Assembly: GCF_000378625.1 (NCBI RefSeq)
Contig: NZ_KB905160.1
Coordinates: 662,952-726,951 of the forward strand
Length of the DNA stretch: 64,000 nucleotides
Source of the DNA: Colwellia piezophila ATCC BAA-637
GTDB taxonomy: Bacteria; Pseudomonadota; Gammaproteobacteria; Enterobacterales; Alteromonadaceae
Reading direction: 5' to 3'
This document shows, piece by piece, positions 25,547 through 35,200 of this stretch (within the stretch, counting starts at the first letter, position 1; the number at the start of each line of letters is the position of its first letter). The position numbers were made by a program, and so were the translations under genes. The notes under the pieces were generated by a model. That model saw nothing but the letters and a program-made list of their open reading frames with translations, made no database searches and had not been told where the DNA came from.

Positions 25547-26293
25547 ATGGCAGTTTCTTTGAAAGGTACATTATTACTGGCAATTTTGTTTATTTCCCCA
25601 AGCCTATTTGCTAAAACAACAGATGAAGCAATCACTGTGATGTCGTTAAACATCTATGGTTGGAAAACTATGCCAAAACATAGTGATGATTACGCTAAGT
25701 TAATTAAGCGTAATCAGGTGGATGTGCTTGGTATTCAAGAAGGTGTAGAAGACTGGCAGCTTAAAGGAAACGCTATAAATAACAAATTGCCGACTAACTA
25801 TCAGCGGGCGATTACTTTAAAAAAATCACTTGGACAATGTTGGCAGCATAAATTTCAAATTTTTATTAATCATTGCCAGGGTAATCGTTTTATCGAATCA
25901 GGTCGATTTGACTTAACTGATGGTCCAAACGCCACTAGAACAGGTGAGTACGCAGTGATAGAGAAACGAAATAAGCGCTATCTTATCGTCAATGTTCATT
26001 GGGATCATGAAAGTGTTGAAACTAGGGTAGCCAATGCTAAAGAAACATCTGCTCAGTTAAATAAAGTGAAGCAATACCCGAAGATATTACTGGGTGACTT
26101 TAATAGTCACTGTGAAAGTAAAGAGGTTTCATTAGTACAGTCGAATGCAGGCATGACCTTAATTAAAAATGCCGGCATTGATTGCCTTTTTGTTAAAAAT
26201 CTTACCGGCAAGGCAAAGGAAATAGTTGCTTATCCTTCAGATCATCCTGCTATTGTTGCTAGCTTGGTATACCCAAGTAGCTCAGCTCAGTAA
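25547..26293 (+). CDS. Secreted endonuclease/exonuclease/phosphatase-fold protein
   Basis: A 248-residue exported protein (signal peptide about residues 1-22, ending SLFAKT). The EEP fold is recognised by VMSLNIYGW (strand 1), LGIQEG with the metal-binding Glu, NVHWDHES, LGDFNSHCES and the C-terminal SDHPAIVA, which supplies the catalytic Asp-His pair. Members include DNases, inositol phosphatases and sphingomyelinases. The missing large loops and extracytoplasmic location favour a phosphodiesterase or phosphatase, but the substrate is unknown. It is the last gene of the rightward arm. No clear terminator follows, and its role in glycan use is unexplained. Confidence 0.82.
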   Translation: MAVSLKGTLLLAILFISPSLFAKTTDEAITVMSLNIYGWKTMPKHSDDYAKLIKRNQVDVLGIQEGVEDWQLKGNAINNKLPTNYQRAITLKKSLGQCWQHKFQIFINHCQGNRFIESGRFDLTDGPNATRTGEYAVIEKRNKRYLIVNVHWDHESVETRVANAKETSAQLNKVKQYPKILLGDFNSHCESKEVSLVQSNAGMTLIKNAGIDCLFVKNLTGKAKEIVAYPSDHPAIVASLVYPSSSAQ

Positions 26294-26447
26294 CTCTCCC
26301 TAAAATATGAACTGTAAAATAACATTCTTCAAAGGGTATCTTGCTTAGAGGGCAGCCCGATAAATAACTATTACCTACACCGTTATTTATTTGCACCGTT
26401 GCTTATTGGCATAACTTACTCTTCTTATTCTACTATTGCGAAGAGGG

Positions 26448-26846
26448 CTAGGTGACATTAGTCTTAGCTAATTCCAGGTGCAGCCAAGTGATGGCATCTT
26501 GCCAGCCTAAATTTAAACCTGAAAAAGTCCTGAGGTTTAATTGATCAATGGTGCGTCTACTGGCAATATCTTTACTGGATTTTTTACCTTGTTCGGTATA
26601 ATTCACTGCCGCAATAGCGACTATATTTTCGCTAGAACCCATGATGAATTGTGCGCCTAGGCTATAAGAGTAATGATTGATTTTATTGATTAAGACACCA
26701 TAGTTACCGTTGAAGATACAGGCGAGAAAGTTATCATATTCTTCAACCATTTCTATGGATATTTCAACGCCTTCATCAATAATTATTTCGGCAATGCTGT
26801 CGCTGATAATGTTAATGTCAGCGAAACTTATTCTATGTTTACGCAT
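26448..26846 (-). CDS. Hypothetical protein, 132 aa, STAS-like in outline
   Basis: I do not recognise this family with certainty. The protein is soluble, has no signal peptide or membrane helix, and alternates strands and helices (FADINIISDSIAEIIIDE, then EYDNFLACIFNGNYGVLINK) in a way that recalls small STAS/SpoIIAA-like domains of marine bacteria. No catalytic motif is evident. A LacI-type operator lies about 40 bp upstream of its start (26885-26898), so it may be co-regulated with the carbohydrate locus, whose rightward arm converges on it. The coding frame is well supported by length and codon use. Confidence 0.6.
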   Translation of the reverse strand: MRKHRISFADINIISDSIAEIIIDEGVEISIEMVEEYDNFLACIFNGNYGVLINKINHYSYSLGAQFIMGSSENIVAIAAVNYTEQGKKSSKDIASRRTIDQLNLRTFSGLNLGWQDAITWLHLELAKTNVT

Positions 26847-26884
26847 ACTGCTACCTCAACTCCGTTTGTTATTTCACTGCTGAT

Positions 26885-26898
26885 TGTAAGCGCTTTCA
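26885..26898. promoter_or_regulatory. LacI-type operator 4, upstream of the 132-aa gene
   Basis: TGTAAGCGCTTTCA differs from the perfect operator at 13355-13368 by one base. It lies 39 bp upstream of the 26846 start codon, where a repressor would block transcription. Confidence 0.68.
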
Positions 26899-27029
26899 TA
26901 TGTTTGTCTATTAAATGTTCAACAATTCGTTGGTTATTCGTTAGTTACTTGTTTTATAACAAGATAAACTAATTTAAAACTTATGTTGAAACACACTATT
27001 TTTTTGCTAAGGACGCTGCATGGATGTAG

Positions 27030-27640
27030 TGTCCTAGAGAATGCAATCGGTAAAGGAAGTACCTTATTAGAGAATGCAGACGTCACAAGGATGTGACTTA
27101 TTAGCAAATCAGCGGCTGCGCCCCAACCATCTACTAGTAACATTTTTATCCGCAAGTCCACCAAACCTATTAACCGTCACTCCCGTAGGCGGGAATTTAT
27201 TCGCGCTTGTGCCTTATGCCATGGGTGGCACTTATTAGACAATGTTGACGTCACATGGATGCCACTTATTAGCAAATCAGCGGCTTAATTTTATGTTACT
27301 TAGAAGATAATGCAGGACGCATATTATCCTGACGCACATCCTCCTGAATCTAGCAATGTTCGCGGCTAAAGCCAGCTCCTACAGGCACACACTGTAGGAG
27401 GGTGTTTACGCCCGAACGTTTGCTAAGTTAGAATGTGTAACGGAGACAATGGATCTTCGATCAGAGACTTCGAAGATGACGGTGTTTATACTTTTGTGCT
27501 TTGCTTATAAATCAACAACTTAATTTCATGTTACTTAGAAGATAATGCAGACGTGGCATGGATGCCACTTATTAGAGAATGCAGGATGCACATTCTCCTG
27601 AGCATATTATCCTGAGCACATTCTCCTGAGCACATTCGCC
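27030..27640. repeat. Intergenic repeat island with REP-like hairpin
   Basis: There is no credible gene between 26900 and 27730. Instead the stretch holds repeated blocks: GACGTCACAAGGATGTGACT at 27080 and a close copy at 27248, both followed by TATTAGCAAATCAGCGGCT; a further relative at 27551; TTACTTAGAAGATAATGCAG at 27296 and 27531; and a 14-bp CCTGAGCACATTCT tandem at 27597-27640. A REP-like palindrome at 27358-27418 has the stem CTCCTACAG / CTGTAGGAG. A 76-codon frame at 26934-27164 is an accident of these repeats. Confidence 0.8.
27358..27418. repeat. REP-like extragenic palindrome
   Basis: The block GTTCGCGGCTAAAGCCAGC, the stem CTCCTACAG-loop-CTGTAGGAG, and a diverged complement ending CGCCCGAAC match the layout of gammaproteobacterial REP/BIME elements. 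These are typically mobilised by RAYT transposases; none is present in the window. Confidence 0.75.
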
Positions 27641-27731
27641 TGAATAACCAGTCTCTTCAAACAATGTCTTGCCTCTAAGCCTTTTAAACCTCGCTGAGTG
27701 GAAAGAAAGTTATTGGAATTGCTATAATATT

Positions 27732-28688
27732 TTAAAACTTAAAGGAATTAGATCGAGGGTCGAATGTCATGCCTTCGACCTTTTCACCTCTTTTTCCATT
27801 AAGCACTAAGTTAAAAAATGACTTAACCACAGGGTTTGTCTTTTTGTAAAATACACCATGGGTTTTGCCAACACCTTTACCGTCAGTAAAATCAAAATAA
27901 GCAACATTCTCTGCATTTAACTTGCTTGCAGTGCGTCCCAGTCTATCTTTTTGGAAGTTAAAATCAGACCATTTGAGTACGTAATCATTTTCATTGATGG
28001 TGACATAGACACGTTTGCCAGTTTCAATTAAATCAACCCATTTGGCATGATGTTTATTGTCTACATCGGCTTGGCACAACACGACATTCTCAAAAATAGC
28101 GGTTTCGTTTTCGTAAATTGAATCGATCACATAGTTTTGAAATAAGTAATTGCCTAAACTAAAAGTCATTAAGGTGAGTTTTATATCGCAGGCCTCTAAT
28201 GCTTCACGATTAAATGGTTCTTTAAGGTAATGTCCTAATTTTTCTAGGGTTGAATCTAACGCCCCTATCGAAGCCCTAGCGGTCCTTTTTGCATGGCGGT
28301 ATTCTCTGGTTTTAAAGCCGCCCGGGTTAGAGGGCCATGAAAAGGCGATAACCTCGACACCGTATAATTTTTCAATGTCATAAGCTTTTTCTAAGTTCTT
28401 TTTAAATGATTGGTTGAAGCCGTGCACAAAGAACACGCAATTTTTCTTGCTGGTGGTGAGTTGTTCTCGAATTAAGGCAAACTGTTTTTTTGAAGCAAGG
28501 TTGTTTTCAGTGATAGGGTGAGTTTCTTTAACCAGTTTAATTTGCCATTTCCCCGCTACTTTTTCTGCTGTAGCATATCTAACTTCGTTTGGTCCTTTGA
28601 TATTTACTTTGTCACCGAACGCCTCATGATCTCCAACTCCATCTTTAAAGTTACGCGTGTTGATATTCCTATTGGTTATTATGTACAT
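27732..28688 (-). CDS. Alpha/beta hydrolase of the DUF900 type
   Basis: A 318-residue cytoplasmic protein. FFVHGFNQSF is the oxyanion-hole strand, VIAFSWPSNPG follows as in DUF900 proteins, and LMTFSLGNYLFQ holds the putative nucleophile Ser in a degenerate elbow (TFSLGN in place of GxSxG). A late His in GKTHGVFY could complete a triad. DUF900 members have no settled function. The absence of a signal peptide separates it from secreted esterases of the nearby glycan locus. It borders the repeat island and has no operon partner. Confidence 0.75.
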   Translation of the reverse strand: MYIITNRNINTRNFKDGVGDHEAFGDKVNIKGPNEVRYATAEKVAGKWQIKLVKETHPITENNLASKKQFALIREQLTTSKKNCVFFVHGFNQSFKKNLEKAYDIEKLYGVEVIAFSWPSNPGGFKTREYRHAKRTARASIGALDSTLEKLGHYLKEPFNREALEACDIKLTLMTFSLGNYLFQNYVIDSIYENETAIFENVVLCQADVDNKHHAKWVDLIETGKRVYVTINENDYVLKWSDFNFQKDRLGRTASKLNAENVAYFDFTDGKGVGKTHGVFYKKTNPVVKSFFNLVLNGKRGEKVEGMTFDPRSNSFKF

Positions 28689-28884
28689 GGTTCAATCCTT
28701 TGTGGTGTATGCTAGAGAATAGTTAGTCATTGGCTATCACTTAGTAAACCTAGGTGAAAGTATGAAGATTTCAAGTTATGACTTAACTCAACGTCGTTCA
28801 AATTGACTTGCTTATTACAACGATTAACGTACCTTTCGCGCTAATACTGTATACTCCAGCGACTAAGTAGGTGTTGTTCTTGGT

Positions 28885-28922
28885 TTTACTATTTAAGCTA
28901 ATAATAAAGCTTAAATAGTAAA
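28885..28922. other. Perfect 15-bp stem hairpin
   Basis: TTTACTATTTAAGCT and its exact complement AGCTTAAATAGTAAA flank an 8-base AATAATAA-type loop, about 75 bp upstream of the PhyH gene. No T-run follows on either strand, so it is more likely a structured leader or binding site than a terminator. The rest of the 28689-28995 gap shows nothing else clear. Confidence 0.6.
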
Positions 28923-28995
28923 GCTAATGATAACGCAGCAATGAAGTAACAGTGAAAATAGGGTTGAAGGTTAAAGTGGAGGCAGTAGCAAGGTA

Positions 28996-29829
28996 ATGGT
29001 AATGGTAATTAGTTCAGGCCAATTGAATGGCAGAGAATTAAATGGCAGTGAATTGAATAGCCGCGAATTAAATGATGAATATCTCGATCAAGGTTACTTT
29101 GTTATTCGAGATTATTTTAATGCCGCAGAAATTGCATCACTTCGAGCAGTGGTGTTGAAGTTTCACCAGTTATGGAAAAAAGACAACCAAGCGTTCTATA
29201 AAGAAGTCGCCTTTAATTCTTCTTTAATTACCGGCAGTCAGTACTTAGGCAGCGAGGATAGAGTAAAACTTTTCAACTTTATTAGTTCACCAAAGATGAT
29301 GAATGTCGTGGAGTCAGTGATAAAATCAAATCCTGCCTTTATGAATACCCAATTATTTTTCAACCCCATTAACCCCGAACTTAAAGACTTTTGGCATCGA
29401 GATTGTCAGTATGATCACGACGTTGACGTGCAAAAAGTCGTCATTCATGAGACCCAAGTTGTCCATCTGCGCGTGCCTTTATTTGATGAGTTGGGCATGG
29501 AGTTGGTGCCAGGCACCCATAAGCGTTGGGATAGTGAAGAAGAGTTTAATGTTCGCCAAGAAGAACAGGGCAGGTTGAGTAACGAAAGCCTCTCTACTGG
29601 TAAACAAATTAAATTAGCTGCAGGCGACTTACTGGTGTTCTCAGCGGATATGATCCACCGTGGTCTATATGGCATGGACCGATTAGCACTTGATGTCTTA
29701 GTGTTCGATTCGGCGGGTGACTTTGCTGATTATGTCGATCCCGATTGTTTACCAGATAGCGCAATGTTAGCGAAAATTGAAGACCCAAGATTATATATCA
29801 ATACCATCAAGTTAAAAGCGAACGCCTAA
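28996..29829 (+). CDS. Phytanoyl-CoA dioxygenase (PhyH) family protein
   Basis: A 277-residue Fe(II)/2-oxoglutarate-dependent oxygenase-like protein. YLDQGYFVIRDYFNAAEI is the typical PhyH opening. DFWHRDCQYDHD supplies the HxD pair, and MIHRGLYGMDRLALDVL supplies the distal His and the Arg that binds 2-oxoglutarate. The substrate is unknown; bacterial members act on lipids, ectoine, phosphonates and others. The first 25 residues consist of a repeating LNGRELN/LNSREL pattern caused by tandem DNA repeats. The true catalytic domain starts near residue 28, so the start could also be a downstream codon. It is a single gene followed by a shared terminator. Confidence 0.85.
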   Translation: MVMVISSGQLNGRELNGSELNSRELNDEYLDQGYFVIRDYFNAAEIASLRAVVLKFHQLWKKDNQAFYKEVAFNSSLITGSQYLGSEDRVKLFNFISSPKMMNVVESVIKSNPAFMNTQLFFNPINPELKDFWHRDCQYDHDVDVQKVVIHETQVVHLRVPLFDELGMELVPGTHKRWDSEEEFNVRQEEQGRLSNESLSTGKQIKLAAGDLLVFSADMIHRGLYGMDRLALDVLVFDSAGDFADYVDPDCLPDSAMLAKIEDPRLYINTIKLKANA

Positions 29830-29885
29830 GCTTCAATTTTTAAGGTCTCTGGAATAGCGATAAAGCGCGATATACTTTTGTAACG

Positions 29886-29920
29886 CTTAAAACTTAAAAC
29901 TTAAAACTTAAAACCTAAAA
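29886..29920. repeat. 7-bp tandem repeat (CTTAAAA)
   Basis: Four exact CTTAAAA units and one CCTAAAA variant lie after the PhyH stop, followed by two looser CCTAAAAGTAAAAG units up to the terminator. Confidence 0.9.
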
Positions 29921-29938
29921 GTAAAAGCCTAAAAGTAA

Positions 29939-29975
29939 AAAGCTACTATCACCTGCAGGTGATAGTAGCTTTAAT
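29939..29975. terminator. Bidirectional terminator between convergent phyH-like and AGCS genes
   Basis: AAAGCTACTATCACC and its exact complement form one long perfect palindrome centred on CCTGCAGG, with A-rich and T-rich flanks. It lies between two convergent genes and can serve both. Confidence 0.8.
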
Positions 29976-30037
29976 TATCAAGTACCACTTTTAGGTACCT
30001 TTATCAGCTAGCGTTAGCAGATACTAGCGCTAACGAA

Positions 30038-31450
30038 TTACTTCCAAATACCGTCTTCAGTCTTACCCGTTAACTCGGGAAAATCAGCAGCTACAAAGTT
30101 TGGCTCAATACCAGCCTTACACTGCGCTTTGTAGTGTTTAATAACCTTGATGGCAATATTTGATAGCAGTAACAGCGCAATTAGATTAACCAATGCCATC
30201 AGCCCCATAGACGCATCTGCAAGTGCCCAAACTATATCGATTTTGGCTACAGCGCCAAACATTACCATGGCAACAACACATGCGCGAAACAGCGGTAAAA
30301 AGGTGGTTTTGTTGTTGGATAGGAACAAAATATTGGTTTCTGCATAACTGTAATTTGCAATGATGGAGGTAAAGCAAAAAAGGATTATTGAACCGGCGAT
30401 AAATGCACCGCCCCAAGCGCCCACGTGAAAGTCTAAGGCGGCAATCGTAATAGCAATACCATCGCCAGCACTTCCGGTATCACCAGCAAGCAAAATTATC
30501 GCCGCTGTTGCCGTACAAATTACTATGGTGTCGACAAATACACCAAACATTTGAATAAAGCCTTGTGACGCTGGATGATTTGGATTGGGTGTCGCACTGG
30601 CCGCTATATTGGCCGCGCTACCCATGCCTGCTTCATTAGAGAATAAACCACGGGCTATGCCCGCTTTCATTGCTTGTGCAATAGCAAAAGCGACAGCGCC
30701 ACTTACCGCTTCTTGCCAACCAAAGGCACTTTTGATGATCAAGCTAAATACACCGGGTAACCTTTCAATATTCATCAGCACTACAATCAGGGCTACAGCC
30801 AAATAGGTTAAAGCCATAATAGGCACTAGAATCTCTGAGACTTTAGCGACTTTTTTGATACCGCCCATGATAACTAGACCACTAGCTATCGAAATGACAA
30901 TGCCAACTACCGTCGCATCATAGTCAAACACCGCATTCATCGCACCGGTGATGGTATTGGCTTGCACCGCATTGAATACTAGACCAAAGGCAATGATTAA
31001 CAGCACAGCAAATAACATGCCCATCCACTTTTGCCCTAAGCCTTTATGCATGTAATATGAGGGACCACCACGAAATTGTCCTTCTTCATCTCTTACTTTA
31101 AATACTTGAGCAAGTGTTGACTCAACCATTGAGGTTGCCATGCCTAAAAAGGCAATAAGCCACATCCAAAAAATGGCACCGGGGCCACCAGTGGTTAATG
31201 CTACGGCGACACCTGCCATATTACCTGCACCAACACGAGCTGCCATACTGGTACAAAATACTTGGAATGAAGATAATCCATCGTTAGCGCCATGACGGCT
31301 GATTTTCATTAAGCTTACCGCGTGACCAAGATGAGATACTTGAATAAAGCCCAAACGTACAGTGAAAAAGATACCGGCACCGACTAACCCATAGATAAGT
31401 ACCGTATCCCATAGAAGAGAATTAATTAAATTGATAAGTGTTTCTAACAT
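30038..31450 (-). CDS. Sodium:alanine (AGCS) family amino-acid symporter
   Basis: A 470-residue inner-membrane transporter that takes up alanine, glycine or a related amino acid with Na+. It shows the AGCS hallmarks: GLSSFQVFCTSMAARVGAGN near residue 65, GGPGAIFWMWLIAFLGMATS, FRGGPSYYMHKGLG, and ARGLFSNEAGMGSAANIAAS in the later half. About 10 membrane helices are visible. I chose the ATG at 31450 (MLETLINLINSLLWD) because the family begins there. The longer frame to 31534 adds 28 residues read mostly from a MITE-like element that ends 28 bases upstream. The promoter must lie within or beyond that element. Confidence 0.93.
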   Translation of the reverse strand: MLETLINLINSLLWDTVLIYGLVGAGIFFTVRLGFIQVSHLGHAVSLMKISRHGANDGLSSFQVFCTSMAARVGAGNMAGVAVALTTGGPGAIFWMWLIAFLGMATSMVESTLAQVFKVRDEEGQFRGGPSYYMHKGLGQKWMGMLFAVLLIIAFGLVFNAVQANTITGAMNAVFDYDATVVGIVISIASGLVIMGGIKKVAKVSEILVPIMALTYLAVALIVVLMNIERLPGVFSLIIKSAFGWQEAVSGAVAFAIAQAMKAGIARGLFSNEAGMGSAANIAASATPNPNHPASQGFIQMFGVFVDTIVICTATAAIILLAGDTGSAGDGIAITIAALDFHVGAWGGAFIAGSIILFCFTSIIANYSYAETNILFLSNNKTTFLPLFRACVVAMVMFGAVAKIDIVWALADASMGLMALVNLIALLLLSNIAIKVIKHYKAQCKAGIEPNFVAADFPELTGKTEDGIWK

Positions 31451-31478
31451 AGACTGCTCATATTTATGTGAATGATTA

Positions 31479-31742
31479 GGGGCTGTTGATCTTTCGAGAT
31501 TACTTTTACAGCAACTTGTTTGGTATTTAGACAAGGCAGAGTATGTGACGTGTAGCTGGCTACTCGAACATACGATAACGTAGTATAAATTTCAAACAAG
31601 TGCTGCCCTTTAGGGTTCATTTAAAACAAATTTACTCATTGTTGCTCGCTTTTTTAATAGAATGACTATGATACAAAGCTCTCGTCGCGATTAAATCCGT
31701 TTTAAATTGAATAAATTTTAACCCTGAAAGATCAACAGCCCC
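31479..31742. mobile_element. MITE-like element with perfect 17-bp terminal inverted repeats
   Basis: GGGGCTGTTGATCTTTC (31479-31495) and its exact complement (31726-31742) bound 264 bp and are flanked on both sides by TA, the target duplication of IS630/Tc1-mariner-type transposons. The interior has no open frame and cannot encode a transposase, so it would depend on one elsewhere. It lies between the AGCS start codon and any upstream promoter. Confidence 0.8.
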
Positions 31743-31941
31743 TAGTGTGAATTAACTTAATGTACTTGGTATAATTCAGCTATTGCTTGATCTAGCTGAT
31801 TAAAAGGCAAAATTTTTTGAACTCTACTCTATTGTGTATGCGTTTAGCTGTAACACTTTGTCGTTATAATTTCCCCCTCAGCTAATTTGCAGGGGAGTAT
31901 CATTTTTATTGGGTTTGGACAGTGTTAATCTTAGTAGAAAT

Positions 31942-31984
31942 AAAACGTTAGTGTTAAATCTTAAAGTCACTAGCGTTTTTCATT
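31942..31984. terminator. Hairpin terminator in the AGCS-helicase gap
   Basis: AAAACGTTAGTG / CACTAGCGTTTT with a T-run on the right and A-rich flank on the left. It lies in the 31743-32229 gap, where I see no gene, 260 bases beyond the 3' end of the leftward helicase gene. Confidence 0.6.
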
Positions 31985-32229
31985 TGAGCGGGTATTAATT
32001 AAGAGGTATTGATGAACAAGTATTGATGACTCCATCCGTCACCTGATGATTTTAAAACCTGTTTACTGACTCTGTCAGATAAATCTATTACCGCGGTAAT
32101 ATCAGTGGTTTTGGCTATTGTTTTATACTCACTAGGTTATTGGATGAACGGAAATTATTAAGTATAGATTAGTGAGTATTGATCATTACTGTCGAAGGTT
32201 ATTACTGTTAAGTATTTAATCAGAAGCTA

Positions 32230-35200
32230 TCAACCAACAGCCAACTTAGCCGTCTCATGCCACAAATATGCTGGCATGGGATGTTTTAACTTCCAAGTGA
32301 TATTCATTGGCTGACTGCCTTCATATTTCACAAAATCTACCGGACCAAAATTGACAAAACCCATGGTTCTGCCGTTTTCATCTTTGCCTTGTTCACGCAC
32401 AAATAACAGGAAGGTTTTGTTAGTTTCTTGCTGCGTTATATATCCTAAACCTCGTCCAGAATTCGGCCTAGCGCTATTTTGCGTTTGCCAATGAAACAAG
32501 GTCGGGCTAATGGCGTAATCATGGTACATGGTGGTCGCTGAAAATTGCTTTTCACATTTATCTAAGGTGACAAAGAGCAACTCGGTATTAGCATCAGCAA
32601 TATTTAATACACCTTCACGGCTCGATGATTTTTTAGCAAAAGTACTATCACCAAAGGCGACGAGAATATGCTCTTTCGGATAGCGAACATGCATTTTTAG
32701 TGGCGATGCATCTACTTTCGAGTTATTGACCGTTGGCATAGCAAACTCGCTCACTTCAAGTCGCTCAATAAGCATGGCAATAACTTCGGCTAACTCTGAT
32801 AAGAGTGTTGTGTTTTTCAGCGCTAATAAGCTTGTCACCACGTTATCAAAGCCAGCTTGTTTACCTGTTTTGTCCCAAAAGTCGTAATGAGTCATTAAAG
32901 CAAAGAGTTGCTGGTAGTGTTTTGATTGCGTGTTGTTAGTCGTGGCCGAAAAAGAAAAGTTGTTATCGCAAAGCGCTTTAATAAAACGTAAATAAGAAAT
33001 AGATGAACAGTTGAGTAATCTATTATTAATGGCGCGATAATAAGCCGCATAAAGCGCTTTTACCTCTGCCGTAATTTCCTTGTTTTTGCTGGCGGCAAGT
33101 AATACCGACCAACCGCCAAGATTGCCACATTTAACCTTGTATATATCTTCTAGGCTGAGGTTAGGGTTGAGCTGTAAAAAGTTAGTTAGCGTTAAGGGTA
33201 AATTGGTATTATGAGGAAAGTTATTAATTAAGCTCAGCAATTTGTTTTTGTTTAAAGTTGCTTGGCTAATGTTCTTTAAGATCATTGCTTGAGTTTTTTC
33301 TTGTAACTCAATGCGGCAACCCAAGGGCAGGTGAGGGAAGCCTTGTTTAACTTCTTTCGCTATCGCCTGATTGGTTTTGCCGACCAAAGCTCTAAATTTA
33401 TGGGAAAAATCGTATTCAGGGCGTGAATTACCAACAAAATCTAAAATAGTACAACATTCTTTGTTATCCGTTAATCGTAAACCACGACCTAGTTGTTGCA
33501 GGAATATCGTCAAACTTTCAGTAGGTCGTAAAAACAGTAAGGTATCTAATTCGGGAATATCGACACCTTCATTAAATATATCGACCACGAACAATACATT
33601 GATTTGTTTTGATCTTAGCTGTTGTTGCAAAACTTCACGGTCTTTACTGTTATCACTGGTTAATACGCCACAGGCAATATTATGCAAGGTGAACTTTTGC
33701 GCCATAAATTTTGCGTGCTCTTTACTGACACAAAAGGCCAAAGCACGCATTTGTGAGATATCAGTAACAACTTCTTCAAGGCTTTGCAAAATACGTAAAA
33801 CCCTTTGGTCATTATAGGTATAAAGGTGGGTTAATTCGGCAATATCATAACGGCCTTTAGACCACGAGATTTTAGTTAAGTCGGTATCATCATCTATGCC
33901 AAAATATTGAAAGGGCGAAAGGTGACGTTGATTAATGGCTTCCGGTAATCTTATTTCTGCGGCAATAACATTACAAAAATCACTGAGTATATCACTGCCA
34001 TCATGCCGCTCTGGTGTAGCGGTTAAACCGAGCAATATTTTCGGACTAAAGTGCGCTAATACCGCGCGATAACTACTGGCTGAAATATGATGAACTTCAT
34101 CAATAACTATATAATCAAAATAGTCTTCACTTAACGCTAACTTTTCCGTTTGACTGTTAAGTTGAGCGTTTAAACTTTGAATCGAGGCAAAGAGGTGCTG
34201 ATATTTGTTTGGCTTGTGATTACCGACCCATAACTCGCCAAAAGCGCTATTTTTTAATACGCCACGATAAGCTGCTAGTGCTTGTTTTAGTATCTCTTCT
34301 CGGTGAGCAATAAACAAAAAATTGGCTTCGGGATTTTCATTATAGAAACGAGCAAAATCAAAAGCAGAAATAATGGTTTTACCTGTGCCCGTTGCTGCCA
34401 CCACTAGGTTGCGATAACGCTTATGCAGATCCCGCTCAACCTGTAACTTGTCTAATATGGTTTGCTGGTGGGAATGCGGCTTGATATCAAAATAGAAACT
34501 AGGCATTGAGCTACTGAAACTGCCTTTTGCCTCTCGTAGGGCATTGTTTAATTTTTCTTTGCTTTGTGCTTTGCCATCAAAGTGTTCAAAGTCAGGTGAC
34601 TGCCAATAGGTTTCAAAAGTGCTTAGCGATTTATTAATGATATGAGGGATTTCTTGCGAAGTGATTTTAAGGTTCCACTCTAAACCACTGGTTAAGGCTG
34701 AATGAGATAAATTAGATGAACCAATATAGCCAGTATGAAAACCGGTATTACGCATGAATAAATAGGATTTAGCGTGCAGGCGTTCACGGTTGGTGTTGTA
34801 GCTAAGTTTAACTTCGGTGTTGGGCAGTGAGGATAAAAACTCGACCGCTTTTGCATCGGTAGCGCCCATGTAAGAGGTAGTGATTATTTTTAGCTGCTTA
34901 CCACTGCGAGTAAACGACTCTAACTCTTTTTTAAATATTCGAATACCAGTCCATTTTATAAAAGACACTAACCAATAGATTTTATCAGAAGATTGAATTT
35001 CTCTTTTTATCTCAGTCTCTAGCGAAACACCGACATTGCTACCACAGAACAATTCACTCTGCGTTAAGCCGGTTAATGGCATTATGGATTCAACATACTT
35101 TGGTAGGTCAGCTGCGATAGGGTTGGATTTATCAAAGAGTGCGGTAAGAATTTTACCCCTGCTATCAATTAAGTTTTCACTGATTAACTGTTTATCTTTA

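Noticed and set aside
26934..27164. 76-codon leftward frame in the repeat island
   Set aside because: It consists of intergenic repeat copies, with no ribosome-binding site or family resemblance.
31451..31534. Upstream 28-codon extension of the AGCS symporter
   Set aside because: Most of it is read from the MITE end. The family N-terminus begins at the ATG at 31450.
32960..33062. AAAGCGCTTT sequences in the helicase gene as operators
   Set aside because: They lie inside coding sequence, lack the full palindrome and arise from common codons.
33371..33817. 148-codon rightward frame inside the helicase gene
   Set aside because: Antisense to the SF2 helicase motifs, with no supporting features.
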